Source of the DNA: Kalmusia sp. IMI 367209
Lineage: Eukaryota; Ascomycota; Dothideomycetes; Pleosporales; Didymosphaeriaceae
Direction: 5' to 3'
Length of the DNA: 64,000 bases
Assembly: GCA_027946365.1 (NCBI GenBank)
Contig: JAPEUQ010000004.1
Span: 3,348,001-3,412,000, forward strand
Shown piece by piece: positions 23,112 through 35,351 of the stretch. Every line of letters starts with the position of its first letter. Position 1 is the first letter of the stretch. A program made the position numbers and the translations under genes. The notes beneath the pieces are model-generated. The model had not been told where the DNA came from. It saw only the letters and a list, made by a program, of their open reading frames with translations, and did not search any database.

Positions 23112-25236
23112 ATGGTGTATCGAGGGCGGCCGAGCACAGGATGTTTAAAATGTCGGCAGCGGAAAATCAAGGTATGTAGCGGACTACTTTATATATCCTC
23201 GGCTCGAACCCTTATGGTGTATACCCTATTTGTCTAATTTTGACGTGGCTGGGATATCGACGTGTCCTCGAGTAGTCCGCACAGGGCAATAGTTCTTGTA
23301 CATGTATTGCCTGTTTGGGTCAGCAGTGCGAGGCGGGAGGGCTTCGCATGCACCTGGTCAAGCCATACCCCGGACCCACAGTCCCCAGTCCCTCGGCAGC
23401 GGGTTCCATATTACTAACATACTGTCTGTAGTGCGATGAGAGACCTGAAGGCTGCGTCAAATGCGCAGATAAAGGCTTCCAATGCCCTGGATACGAACGA
23501 GCAATCGATCGCCTATTCCAGGATGAATCCGCCGCCGTTGAAAGGAAAACCCAGAAGGCAAAGGCAAAGGCTCTTATTGCTCGCGAAGAGCGAGAAAATG
23601 CGGAGAAGGCTAGGCGCGCAATCGTCAAAATGCAAGATGCGATAGGCGTCCCTTTACTTTGTCCACTGATCGACAAAGGTATTGCTTTCTTCATGATGCA
23701 TTACGCTGCCGGATTAGACCAACCGCCTATGTCATCTTCGGCATACAATCAGCATTTAAGCACATATGGATTTCACCCAATCGTAGCGACGGTCATGACG
23801 GCCCTCGGTCTTGCCGGTGTCGCGAACCTCTTCATGGATGGAGCAATGAAGCGGGAAGCTACGAAGTGGTACTCTGACGCATTGAATATGACAAACAAAG
23901 CTCTCACGAAGTCCTCGGAAGCCAAGTCAGATAACACTTTGTTGGCTACTATGCTACTTAGTGTTTTTGAAGCCACGAACAACGAAAGAAGTCTTGTTGG
24001 GTGGACGCAACACGTTACGGGCTCGGCATCTCTGCTTCGAATGCGTGGCAAGGCACAATTTGAAACCCCTGCAGGCCGCAGGATGTACATGCAGACCGTT
24101 GGCTTGCTGACGATGAAGTGCATGGGCATGGGCATTGCACTCCCTCAGTTCGTTCACGACTTCAATGAAGAGGTCACCAAGTGGGAAGACGCGGCCGATC
24201 CTGGGAACCGCTTCTTTCATATGCACATCGCAGCTATTGACTTCCGCGCACAGATCTTGAACCACCAACTTACAGACTTGAAAGAGATTGTGGAGCGCGC
24301 GCTGCAGATCGATGAGTTGGCTACGAACATCTTCGAGTCTGTGGGAAAGGAATGGGAATATGTCACAGAAACCTGCGATGAGGGCACACCGGGCGTCTTC
24401 GGTAACTCGTATCATATATACCCTCACCTCGCTGCAGCACAAACGTGGAACTGGGTCCGCTATAATAGGATCTATCTCCACGACATCATCCGCAACAGTC
24501 TCATCACCGGCTTTGGTAGCACGCCACCAGTCTTCGTCGGGAAGAAGTATATGCACCTTCTCGAATCATCCACTGAAACCCTTTACCAAATGCAAGCCGA
24601 CATCCTCGCTAGCATCCCACAGTACCTTCACGACACACCCAAAGTCCCTTCCAGCTTCGGCGGCGCATACACATACACCTACGCACCTACATCTACGAGA
24701 GAGGGCCTCTCCCCGCCTAGCGTAGGAGACAAACCCTCGCCTTCGCCAACGTGGAGCTCAACGGCAACCCCCACCACGCCTCCCGGAAGCCCTAAACTCT
24801 TTATATCAAACTTCCTTCTCCCCCTAGCACGACGCCCGAATTTCGTATTCCCGCCACCCCAACATCCAAACTCCCCGTCATCCGCGTCTCCGGTGGTTAC
24901 TCGTCCCTTTGGGGCCTCTTCATCGCCGGTTCTACCCCTATCGCATCACCTGAATCGCAAGCCTTCGTGTTGCGCTCTCTCGAACGCGCCACCACCGAAT
25001 TCGGCATCAATCAAGCCAAAGTACTCGCTAGTGCGCTGCGGACAAAGATTGAATTGGAGAAGAGAGGGATAAGCGAAATGGCGGAGAGAGAGATGATGAA
25101 CAACTGGGAGGGAGGATGGTATGCGGGTCTGGGCGAACAGCAAAAGATTACGATTAAGAATGCGGCGTTAAAGGGTGGGGAGGGAGGCATTGCGCCGGTC
25201 TATATGCCGAGAGTAGGCAGCCATGTTGAGGATTAG
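23112..25236 (+). CDS. Zn2Cys6 fungal transcription factor
   Basis: Nuclear DNA-binding regulator. Exon 1 (23112-23171) encodes GCLKCRQRKIK; a 260-base intron (GTATGT, branch TACTAAC, acceptor TGTAG at 23431) splits the binuclear cluster, which continues CDERPEGCVKCADKGFQC. The cluster spacing C-X2-C-X6-C-X6-C-X2-C-X6-C is complete. Then come a basic helical linker (KTQKAKAKALIAREERENAEKARR) and a fungal-specific middle domain to about residue 450. The reading frame shifts near 24750-24830. Intron 24751-24827 (GTGGAG donor, branch CTAAAC, pyrimidine tract, CCTAG) restores the frame and gives 595 residues; the alternative is one missing base in the T run at 24801. The C-terminus has LWGLFIAGSTP and ERATTEFGINQAKV. 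Target genes unknown. Converges with the next regulator. Confidence 0.85.
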
Positions 25237-25482
25237 ATGGGAGAGGGAGGAAGTTGGGCACAATTTTGAAGGCCACTTCCAAGTTCAAATGTGCGCATGC
25301 GAATTTTGCGCGTGAATTTAAAACTTGATAATGTTATCATTTTTTAATTATGAATGAATATTAAGCATGCAGCACAGTTATCTTCTTCCTCTTCCCTGCT
25401 TACATTCTCAAGCATCTTAGTTCACCTGTGCTCATCACTAAATCTTAATTGATTGATCTACCCAAATCGTTTTTCGAGCTAG

Positions 25483-26760
25483 TCAACTTTTCTCTGCTAT
25501 CCACCTCTCTGTTCGATCTAACCCATAAGAGATAAGCATAATAGCATGCCCAAACTCATCGACATGGTCGGGTTTTACATCAAGAAGTAGTTGACCCATA
25601 TTCAAACTTTGAACAAACAACTTATCCTCTCCTTTCTCAATCCTCTTCTCCCATTCGTGCGCAGATGGAGCATTCCATAAATCGTTCCCAAAGGTACAGA
25701 TTATGCCTCCAGGGCAAGACGAATACCTATCTCTTATAGTAGCGTAAACCGCTTGCAAGACACTGGTAGTAAGCCACGTTCGCCGTACACTTTCGAGGAA
25801 AAGCCACATGTTCCAGGGGCCCCAGACAGGGCCTTTTCCGGAGGGCATAACCGATCTGGGGTGTCCTGTCGTCATGTCTGCTTTGACTCTCTGCCACATC
25901 TGTTGGTTCCACGAATCGAGAGTCGACATGTGCGCCTCTGCCCGAGCACGCATACGTATGTCTCCGTCAAAAAGGCAGATTGTCTGGTAGACTAGAAGCG
26001 CTTGTACTCGAGCGAGGTGCTCTGCCAGCGTCAAATTTGTTGAGTCCAATTCCATGGCATAATCCTGAACTAGCTCATCGACCCGACTTTCAATAATGCG
26101 GAGTACGGTACTATGTATTGACGGCCTCTTGTTGAGATATGATGTGAGGATTGTGAAAGCATCTTGCATGCATCGTGGCATATGTATTCGATATAGTTGG
26201 CGATGTATCAGAGGACAGCTGTTTTCTATGGTCCACTGCTTGAACCAGGCTTGAACGGTCGCCACGTAAGCTTGAAGGGAGTCTTCGCCGAGCCATTCTG
26301 GCGTCTGGCCTGAAGAAGGATGTTCGATATTCCAGGAGTCCCATGCAACGAACCAAAGATTCGTTGAACTAGTAACCCGATCATCATCATCAGGCGTAAA
26401 TGCTAGCGAGGACATTTGGTTATCGTTTGTGTATAGAATATCGTCTACTCCGGGCAGACTTGCATCGAACGGTAAATCCTCTTCGGCCGGTTCGATACCA
26501 AAACCAAGTAGTGGGACGTCTACGACAGGTCCGACCACTTCAGTAGGTTCTATGCTGTCTTCTGCATTTCTGCCGATCTCAGGGAGATATACATCGTTTC
26601 GTCGAGTTGGCGGATAGATGCATTCGATTCCTCTTACTGCGCAGCGATTACATACTGGAATCTCTTTTGTGCAACGACGCTTAGAGGTAGTGCATGCGCC
26701 ACATGCCCTTCGGTAGGCTGTTGGAAGCCCTCCACTCGGAATCATTTGATAGTTCTGCAT
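25483..26760 (-). CDS. Zn2Cys6 fungal transcription factor
   Basis: Single-exon regulator of 425 residues when started at the ATG reading MQNYQMIPSGG; a start 44 codons upstream is open but adds an unlikely basic leader. The cluster is CGACTTSKRRC followed by TKEIPVCNRCAVRGIEC, with spacing C-X2-C-X6-C-X6-C-X2-C-X6-C. A short acidic linker follows, then a middle region with the pattern seen in fungal regulators of secondary metabolism or stress (VQAWFKQWTIENSCPLIHRQLY, then PRCMQDAFTILTSY). It converges on the other Zn2Cys6 gene 246 bases away and lies just downstream of the SDR gene on the same strand. Targets unknown. Confidence 0.85.
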   Translation of the reverse strand: MQNYQMIPSGGLPTAYRRACGACTTSKRRCTKEIPVCNRCAVRGIECIYPPTRRNDVYLPEIGRNAEDSIEPTEVVGPVVDVPLLGFGIEPAEEDLPFDASLPGVDDILYTNDNQMSSLAFTPDDDDRVTSSTNLWFVAWDSWNIEHPSSGQTPEWLGEDSLQAYVATVQAWFKQWTIENSCPLIHRQLYRIHMPRCMQDAFTILTSYLNKRPSIHSTVLRIIESRVDELVQDYAMELDSTNLTLAEHLARVQALLVYQTICLFDGDIRMRARAEAHMSTLDSWNQQMWQRVKADMTTGHPRSVMPSGKGPVWGPWNMWLFLESVRRTWLTTSVLQAVYATIRDRYSSCPGGIICTFGNDLWNAPSAHEWEKRIEKGEDKLFVQSLNMGQLLLDVKPDHVDEFGHAIMLISYGLDRTERWIAEKS

Positions 26761-27128
26761 TATATACGAATTGCGATGATCATAAAATCTAGAGCTAGCA
26801 ATAGAATCGAACAACTTGGCTCGCGGAAGGCAATGGTGAGGAAGGTCGTGCTTCGTTGAATCGGAATCTCGAACACAAACATGATGTCTCATCCACTTTC
26901 GTCCGATGGTTTCGTAATCATATGCGCCGTCACGCTGACTGATCTGCTAACGACCAATCCCAAGTGGTGCCGACGGCAGAGGCGAGCTCTTTTTCGATCT
27001 ATTAGTCAGCACCATCAAAGCTCAGGTCCATCCACGTGCCTATTAAAGCAGTAGAGTATTTGCAGGAGGAAATATCCTATGTCTGTTATGTAGATGCTCG
27101 TATCTAGGACAATTATGTAGAAATGTGT
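26761..27128. other. Intergenic between the SDR gene and the Zn2Cys6 gene
   Basis: 368 bases holding the 3' region of the SDR gene and the promoter of the regulator, both transcribed on the minus strand. Nothing else seen. Confidence 0.55.
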
Positions 27129-28166
27129 TCAAAGACCCCGTACTCCGACTTTCAAGTAGAATGGATCTTCATCGATCCTCTTCTTTATTGGTCCACTTTT
27201 CAACGCATCGACATCCCATTCAGTCCAGACGAAGCGCCCGTGTAAAAAGGTAGCTTCAGGAGAGGCAAGCCAAACTGCGAATTGGCCAGGAAGATCCGCT
27301 GTGTAATGATATTTCAAGATCAGCAATTTTTCAACAGGTAGATGCTAGGATCAAACTCACGATTGTTATACTGGTATGAATTCTCGTCATACCCAGCATT
27401 TCGGGCGTTCTGTGTGAACACACCTCCCGGATTCATATTAATGATTTGCATCTTCTCGGGTGGGATGTCTTGAGCGATTAGTTGGAAGGCGAGAGCTGCC
27501 GAGTTCTTGGTCAAGCCATAGCCTGGTCTCATTGCCGAAATGTTGTGGTCGTGAATGGCAAATGTTGAAACGTTGATGAGATACTATGGTTGTAGGATCA
27601 GAATGGAATTTTGTACGAGAGCACAGGGTGTGAAGAGAAAGAATACGAACCTTTCGCCCTGATATTTCCTCTCGTTGTTTGTAGAAGCGTTCCGTCATCT
27701 GCAACTGCGCACGCACATTCGCATCGAAGTCCTGCCAGACAGCTTCTATTCCGTTCTCGAGGATTGGTTTGGCATTTGGGACCTTGACGGCATTGAGGAT
27801 CAGCACGTCAATCGTCGTGCCCTCCTGCTCTAAAGAATCCCACAGCTCATCGACTGCTTTAGCATCGGACATGTCACAAGCAATTCCGATGGCTTGAGCT
27901 TGAGAATTGCTAGAAGCAAGCTGAACAGCGGCGTCTTTTGTCGCTTCTATACGTCGACCAGTCACTATAACTTTACGAGCAGAGGCTTGCAAGAATGCTT
28001 TAGCAATCGCATACCCGATGCCTGCGTTGCCCCCAGTCACGAGTACGGTCCTTCCAGTTTGGGCCAGCTCAGGGCGCTGCGGAGAGATGGCAGGGTAAGG
28101 AGAACGATGGAATGGATCGGTCAGTGTCCAAGCGGATTTACTGGTGTCTGCGAGGGTGGCGGCCAT
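27129..28166 (-). CDS. Short-chain dehydrogenase/reductase (classical SDR)
   Basis: NAD(P)-dependent oxidoreductase, 302 residues. Exons 27651-28166, 27361-27583 and 27129-27298; introns 27584-27650 and 27299-27360. The cofactor motif is TGGNAGIG near residue 44, with VIVTGRR ending beta-2, and CDMSD for the adenine-ring contact. The catalytic part reads YLINVSTFAIHDHN, then YGLTKNSA (Y-X3-K). NMNPGGVFTQNA is the family's PG motif. RR after the second strand hints at NADP preference (inference). The substrate is unknown. The gene lies upstream of, and on the same strand as, a Zn2Cys6 factor, but nothing shows co-regulation. Confidence 0.9.
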
Positions 28167-29327
28167 GGCGATCGTGCTAGAACGAAATCAAAGTGTGTTT
28201 TCGACCATATCAAATGCCGATGGAAGGCTTTATACGTATCCATGAGATGAGAACCATGCTAGCTCTCTTAGAAACCAGCAACAAAATGACCGGAATGCTT
28301 TAGAAACACTCGCACACTATCATCAGCAAGCTACGGAAGACCCACAATTCTCCGCGGGCCCGCCCGCTACATCCTAGGAAGCGGAAGAGTCATCTATTCT
28401 TGTGTATGTAACGTCTGTTCGGTACGTGATTATTGAATTGCAGGCGGCCCATAAATCTCCGCATTGTCGATTATGTGAAGGTGATCGGAGCAGCGGATGA
28501 ATTCTAAGTCAGCATCGCGACTTTAGAAGTGTCAGCGCCCAGATCACACGTGACACATAGGCCCCTTGTCTCCCTCTGGCTTCAGACTCATCCGTTTTGT
28601 TGCCATCTGAACTTTTCGATATCCGTGCTTTGTTCACGTCTATAAAATGCAACCTTTGGAGGCAAGAAGAGCGACCAAGCAGGGAGCAGTCTTCGCAACC
28701 GGTGACTAACATCGCATAGTCTCATATTCACCCGTTGTCGTTTTGATATTCGTTGTGTATGGAGACCACCGCATCTAAAAACGGAATCCTCTCAGCTCGT
28801 GCAACACTTGAGTTTGGGCAGTGATGTTTTGGATTTAGGGATAGTGCAGCGTGGCGTACAGCATTTGGTCAAGATCTGCGGTTTTCGCTCAAATAGGTGT
28901 AGTGTCCGCCTTGCCTCAACTCCTCGTTCTCACTACAGCTGCTGGAGCCTTTCGTGCTCTATACACTATGTCTATCAGTATATTGTCACACCTTTCTACT
29001 ATGAACCGCAGCAACGCTTGTGTTAGTCTGCCAATCAACGCGAATTATCGAGGCGGTCGCCGAAAGATGCTCGCCGAGGTGTTTACTTCGCCCTGTCGCA
29101 CAGCAGCCTTGCCCCGCCGTGCCTGGTAGCTTGCTGCAAATGAGAGAACGTAGCAGGGCACCAATACACGTTTTCGCCCCACTTTGAACCCTGTTACATT
29201 TACCCACGCTCTCTCGGGGTTCTCACTGTTGCGCACTTCCTTGCAGTCGCCGGTCTTCAAATACCAATGTTTAAGATGCGTGCAGCACACCCTTCAAATC
29301 ACTGAAGTGCTTTGCCCATCTAGACAC
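28167..29327. other. Intergenic
   Basis: 1.2 kb between divergent genes (SDR - and rhodopsin-domain protein +). No gene supported. Confidence 0.55.
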
Positions 29328-30544
29328 ATGCCTATCAATGTGATGCCACGGGACGGGCAGGGAAGCAAGTCAGGTCGCTTGGTCAGTATCGTCGTCCACG
29401 AGTTGCATTCAATCCAGTAATTAACAAAATCCAGGCTGCAATATGGCTGATCACCGCGATCACTTCGATTTCACTTTGCGGCAAACTCTACGCACGATAT
29501 CGAAGATTCAAACGCTTCTACTGGGACGACTTCTTCGTCGTGCTCTCCTGGTGCATTGCCATACCCATGGCTGTTCAAGCCACCATGTCGTACGGAAACG
29601 GTTATGCTGTAGTCAATAGCGTCCAGCGCAACCTATTCCTTAGTAAACCCGTTACGCAAGTGTTTTTTTATACCTCGCTATGGTGCATCAAGTTATCCTT
29701 TTTGATATTCTTTCGGAGCATCGGTGCATGTAGAATGCCTGGCTTAAGAAAATATTGGACTTGTGTCTTGTGGGTAACGATTATAACATACCTCGCAATC
29801 TGGGCAATCAATCCGTACCATTGCTGGGCTCAAATGGGCGTGGCGCGGTGTGAGATCGAACCTAGCGTAAAGACCATGAGACCAGTTTCGTTCAGTGTTG
29901 CGACGGCGCTTATTGTTGTGACAGACTGCCTCAGTAAGTATTAAAGTTATATCGCTGAATACCACTGACCGTTGACATAGTCATCGCCATACCATTCGCA
30001 CTTCTTTCAAACGTCAAAAAGCTCGCGACGCGAAAGAAAATAATTCTATACACACTTTTCTCGGTCGCAATAATCACTGTCATCGTGTCTATTGTTCGCT
30101 GCATAATTGCCACCAAGGGGCTCACTGCAGATAAAAACTTGCAAGTAAGCTTGATTCTGTTTCTGACTCACGTAGAGGCAAATATAGGTAAGCATTAACC
30201 CTTGCTCAAAGCACCGAGATCAGAAGAAAGGTCCACTAACATCCTCAAAAGCGATCATCATCGCGTGTCTCGGCTCTTTGCGAAGCCTGTTCACCCAAGA
30301 TGATCAGTCGAAATCAGGATCGTATCCTCCACCTAAACCGCAGCCTCCACGATTGAGCGGCAATGCGATCGGGACATCCATATCCTATCCTGTGAAGGCC
30401 TATTCTTCGACTCCATATGAACGCAATAATTCAATGACGATACCATTGTCACAACTTTCAGGGCCGCCATCAAGAACGCATAGTTTGGATTCGCCGGGAG
30501 TGCAGGGCATAGAGGAAAATCAGAAAGTGTTTGGTCATCTATGA
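29328..30544 (+). CDS. PTH11-like integral membrane protein (fungal rhodopsin domain)
   Basis: Seven-helix membrane protein of the fungal rhodopsin-domain family that includes PTH11-type receptors. Exons 29328-29381, 29435-29933, 29981-30187 and 30252-30544; the donors are GTCAGT, GTAAGT and GTAAGC, and phases agree, giving 350 residues. Family features: RFKRFYWDDFFVVLSW (the conserved WDD after helix 2), SLWCIKLSFLIFFRSIG (helix 3 to 4), then NPYHCW and IEPSVKT, and ANIAIIIACLGSLRSLF at the last helix. The C-terminal tail is Pro- and Ser-rich and cytoplasmic. The first exon is short, so the start is less sure. No CFEM domain. Ligand unknown. Confidence 0.85.
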
Positions 30545-30949
30545 CAAGTAGGCATAACTGGCATGGATCTGTAAGATCGAGAGAGTATCGTTAATGACAA
30601 ATGTGTTACCCGTAGCAAATGCTCTTCATATGCTGCAATAAAGAAAGCCGTGATATTTTAGAAGGTTAAGCTATGACGATTGTCTAGTATAGAAACATAT
30701 TCAATGGCATGCGCATGCACGGTTGCTCTTTCTAGGTGTTTGGACTGGGAGCAACTAGTGGACGCGACTTCTATATATATTTACTAAAATGGAAGTGAAG
30801 CGTATCGTGGCACCTTCCTTTTACCTACCTCATTTCGAAAAAGAACCCCTGAAACTTCTTATCTGTCTCACACACCCATTGCATCTGTTTATTATAACGA
30901 TCACGAGTCATTCTTTCATATCACCGTCACGAAATTGCTTACACGCAAA
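30545..30949. other. Intergenic
   Basis: Spacer and probable promoter for the next gene; a TATA-like run lies near 30772. No gene seen. Confidence 0.5.
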
Positions 30950-32364
30950 ATGAGCCATTCATCTGCAGACAGATCTGGTCAACGTCGAGCTAGGCCTATA
31001 GTCCGATTACCACCACGACAAGACGACAGAGCCAACATATCCCGAATACTTCCAGAGCCGGATTTGAATTCATACCCAGACGCGATGCCGCCTAAGCCCA
31101 CAGGGTTCCTCCCCACACAACCGACACATCTTGCTACCCCCCGGGCTTTACTAGATTTGGTACAATCATTCAAACAAGAAACGCTGGCGGTGACAAAAAG
31201 GCCTTTCATCATTGACGTGGTGTTACCCTTCCTTGAGATCGTTCGCAGCAGGCGAGAAACTAACGAAGCGGTGGATACAATGAAATGGATCAACAGAGTG
31301 GACAGTGTGGCTGTAGCGTTGGTATGTGCTTCACCTCTATCTTTAGCAGAAGAGTCACAGGGAGGTGACCGGCCTGATTGCTGATATACTTTAGGGGGAA
31401 GCGTATGCCGATCCTGATTTCCTGCAAAAGTGGTTCCGCACTTTGCAAGGCCAGAATGAAGGTTGGGGTCCGATTTATGAGGAGTTGGTGAAATGGAACG
31501 ATAAGAAGGTCATAATGCTGCTGGTGCTTCTTGGCAATACGAACATGTACAGGGACCTCGTATGCCCATGGTGGATGCCCTGCGAATTACGTGCTCGTGG
31601 AGCTGGGCTTTTGCCGATCGAAAAACACGAGGACCATTCTTAGCAAGAGGTCGAATTCTCGCAAACCCAGGGATACGATAATTCAAATGCACAAGCGTCT
31701 GCGTCGTCTACCCAACATTTGGGCGAGTCACATACGTATGAGACGGGGCCTTCGTTGGCCAATGATCAAAACCGGCCGCACGGGCGAGAAATCAGGAGAC
31801 AAATTGAAAAAGTACAGGCGCAAATTGAAAGGGAGATCGATGTAGATGGGCAAGTGATTGACCGCCTAACGATTCGAAGGACTGATCTGCAGCGTTCCTT
31901 GGATGCTATACAGCAAGACGTGCAAGTCAACCCAACACATACTGGATGCTTTCTCCAACAACCTGACCAACAACCTGATGCACTGGGCAGCAACGTCTGG
32001 CAGCGATCTGCTCCACCGGTAAGCTGCGTTCGCAGCAAAACATACTTGTAAATTTAATAAATCTATGGAGAACGCTAATGTATGGATCGTTTAGTGCGGT
32101 ATGGTGCCCGTCTCTAGAAGATCTTCTCTTTCGACGGTCGGTGTAGAGTCTTCACGGCCTCCTTCTCCACCACTAAGTATCATAACGCGTACTCGAACTC
32201 TATCAGACCCTCTATCCTGTCCGCGATTACTGGCCGAAATGATTCAACCCGATCCGATACTGCGAAAATGGGGGATAGATTGTGGAGATCCGGATGAGAA
32301 GGTGCAGCCGAAATTCATAGGACTGGACGGTTCTAGGAGATATGTAGAGGCAGAAAGCCGGTGA
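30950..32364 (+). CDS. Uncharacterised fungal protein with a coiled-coil segment
   Basis: Not recognised. Exons 30950-31321, 31395-31559, 31644-32018 and 32095-32364, with GTATGT, GTATGC and GTAAGC donors, all phase 0, giving 393 residues. The N-terminus is hydrophilic and Pro/Arg-rich (residues 1-60); residues about 70-180 look folded (LLDLVQSFKQETLAV, then WFRTLQGQNEGWGPIYEELV); residues about 210-255 form a likely coiled coil (REIRRQIEKVQAQIERE); the C-terminus is Ser/Pro-rich, then LLAEMIQPDPILRKWGID. No signal peptide or membrane segment. The consistent splicing argues for a real gene. An alternative donor at 31509 would shorten exon 2. Confidence 0.65.
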
Positions 32365-33784
32365 AATTCCCCCAGATAGAGACTGTAGGGCGATCGGCGG
32401 TAATAGTTGAAACGAAGATATTTGGTGGGGATGACCGGCCAACGACAGAGAAGAGGACACGGGTATTTTACTCTGGATACATCAGGGGTCGTCCTAGAGT
32501 TTATATACTTCGAACCTATCTCCTTCGTTCAATGTGTTTCTTGTGGTGTCGCTCGAGTACTCTAAATTGCCAAATCCATGTGCCCAAACGATTATTATCA
32601 GCATGCCGCCCTGCACTGCAATCTAGCACACGCTCACTAGCTTTTGAAAGCCACTTAACTCTATAGATTTCCGCCACATACCCTAATGTCCACTGAATCG
32701 ATCACTAGTCCTGTACTTTCTTTCACTATCACGTTCACTGGCGACTCGGTCGTCCCGGCTTCCATCACTAACGCCCAATCTTCCCCGCTCTGCAATTCTC
32801 TTCTCTGTCCCTTTGTCACTTTGTTGCACGAGGTGCTAATGCTCTAATGCTACTCAATGGGCAAGGCTACCTCTTGTTCTAGATTCCTCTATAGTTGGAC
32901 ATCGAAATGAGTGAAGAAGCGATGGAGCAGCAGAGAAGACGAATGAAAATGAGGATACCAAGACCCTGAAAGAACGGATGGGAAGAAGAAATATTGGGAT
33001 ACCAGACTCCTACGCTACGTGTAAAGCAAGCTACAGTCGCCGATAACAAGGGAACGAGCTCGGCTAGCAGCTTTCCCCTAAATTCTCGTCGGCTATAGTC
33101 TCAATTAGCTGCCAGTTCATCTCATTGCTCGTTAATGCTTACTGCAGAAGCAATACCGATCGCAAAAACAAGCACAAAAGAGATGGAACGATGATGAAAT
33201 GAAGCGCTGGAATAGCTGCTGTGCGGCCGAATAGGTGGACAAGAGGCTCACGCGACATATCGAAGTAGCTGAGCCAAGTAGCTGTACTCAGCCTCACGTC
33301 AGGCACAATTTCAATATCTTATGCGCGCCTTACACACCTGAGAGAAGTGTACATTTCGTTACCCTTTTCAGATACAGGTTGTCATCCAGCTACCGTCGCG
33401 CTAGTGAAAAGGCGGGATAGCGCGACGCCATAGCTCCTCGCAGTGCCTACAGTGCTTGCCGTGCTTGCTTCTAGCCAGGTCCCTCCAAGGCGCCGCGGGG
33501 CGAACAACGGCTTCACATCTCCACACCCTCGGCCCGGTTTTCAACTGCCGTAACGACCATGCGACGACCGCTGTCCGGGGCGGTGGGGTATTTAGGGTCA
33601 CCATGGGGTCCCTACACTGTCTGTCCCGCTGGGTAACACACGGAGGGACGCAACGTATTCGAAACCCCGCAGTTGAGCCACGCCCCACGCATCATATACA
33701 TATCTTGGGCTCCCAGTCGGACTTGAGCGGCAGTCGATATTGATCTCGGTTCTGTAGCGCTCGCGTGTATCCTACAACGACAAG
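32365..33784. other. Intergenic
   Basis: 1.4 kb with no supported gene; the last part, GC-rich, is probably the promoter and leader of the aldehyde dehydrogenase. Confidence 0.55.
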
Positions 33785-35351
33785 ATGGCCACCGACGCGT
33801 CATACACGGTTCCTCTCCTCATCAACGGCAAGGAGATCACTACCTCGACCACCTTCCCCGTCATCTCGCCTTCGTCGCACAAGCAGATATGGGACGCTTC
33901 TTCAGCCTCCCTCGAGGACGTCAAGAACGCCGTCGCAGCCGCTCAGGCTGCATTCCCCGCATGGTCTAAGACGAAGCCTGCTGCGCGGCGCGATATCTTC
34001 CTCAAGGCTTCTGAAATTTTTAAGTCGCGCGCAGATGAATTCGGCCGATACATGGAGGACGAGACAGGGGCTGCTTCGGCTTTCAGCTCTGGGTTCAATG
34101 TACCGTTGGGCGCTGAGATCTTGAAAGACGTGGCTGGCAGGTGTAGCTCGATTGAAGGCAGCATTCCCACTTGCGCGGATGATAACACGGCCGCCTTGGT
34201 TGTCAAGGAGCCGTATGGCGTGGTCCTGGGTATCGCCCCTTGGTAGGCAATCTGCAAAGTCATTGGCAACTTGTAGAAAGTACTAACGAGATGTCAGGAA
34301 CGCGCCCTATATTCTTGGTATCCGCGCCATCCTCTACGCCCTCGCCGCTGGCAACGCAACCATCCTCAAGGGCTCCGAGCTCTCGCCCCGCTGCTTCTGG
34401 GCCATCGGCAACATCCTCACAGAAGCTGGCCTGCCCTCGGGCGTACTCAATGTCCTCTACCACCGTCCTGAAGACGCCGCGCAGATCACAACTGCTTTGA
34501 TTGAGCACCCGGCAGTGAAGAAGATTAACTTTACCGGCTCCACAGCTGTTGGCCGCATCATCGCGTCAACGGCAGGCAAGAACCTCAAGCCGGTATTGAT
34601 GGAGCTTGGCGGCAAAGCGAGCGCCATCATCTTAGAAGACGCCGATCTGAACAAAGCTGCCGTTCAATGTGCGCTCGGGTCGTTCTTGCATTCAGGCCAG
34701 ATCTGCATGGCGACAGAGCGCATCCTGGTACACAAGGACATCAAAGCGAAGTTCATTGAAGCCTTCAAGGGGGCCGCGGAGGGCATCTTCGGCAGCAGCA
34801 AGCCCGCACCGATCTTGGTGCAATCGGCTGGGGTGGACAAGAACAAGCGCCTAATTAGTGAAGCTGTGAAGGCGGGCGCAAAGGTTGTGTTCGGGGATCA
34901 CGAAAAGGACGAGGCGCATCCCGAAACGAACGAAGCGTCGAAGACTAGACTGCGACCCATCATTGTCGATGGTGTGAATAAGGACATGGAATTGTACCAC
35001 ACAGAATCGTTTGGACCTTCCGTGTCAGTCATTGAGATCTCGAGCGAGGAAGAAGCGATTGAGATCGCGAACGACACTGAGTATGGTCTGACCAGCGCCG
35101 TGTTCACGGAAAACCTTGGTCGGGCTTTGCGAATCGCGAAGCAGATCGAGAGCGGGTAAGCTTGACATGTATCATCGAATTACGACGTAGCTAATCATCA
35201 TTGTAGCGCCGTCCACATCAACGCCATGACTGTCCATGACGAAACGAACCTGCCACACGGCGGTGCAAAGATGAGCGGGTGGGGGCGCTTCAACGGTAAC
35301 TGGGGCTTTGAAGAGTTCTTGAGGCTGAAGACCATTACGTACCAGGTCTAG
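33785..35351 (+). CDS. NAD(P)-dependent aldehyde dehydrogenase (vanillin/salicylaldehyde dehydrogenase type)
   Basis: ALDH-superfamily enzyme, 486 residues. Exons 33785-34242, 34298-35155 and 35207-35351; introns 34243-34297 and 35156-35206. The N-terminus PLLINGKEI and the block IAPWNAPYILGIRAILYALAAGNATILK form the cofactor-binding part. NFTGSTAVGRIIA is the Rossmann loop, MELGGKAS contains the general-base Glu, and GQICMATERI contains the catalytic Cys. ESFGPSVSVIE and the C-terminal VHDETNLPHGGAKMSGWGRF complete the family pattern. The closest class by motif is aromatic aldehyde dehydrogenase (vanillin or salicylaldehyde), an inference. It is cytosolic, with no targeting peptide. Confidence 0.93.
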
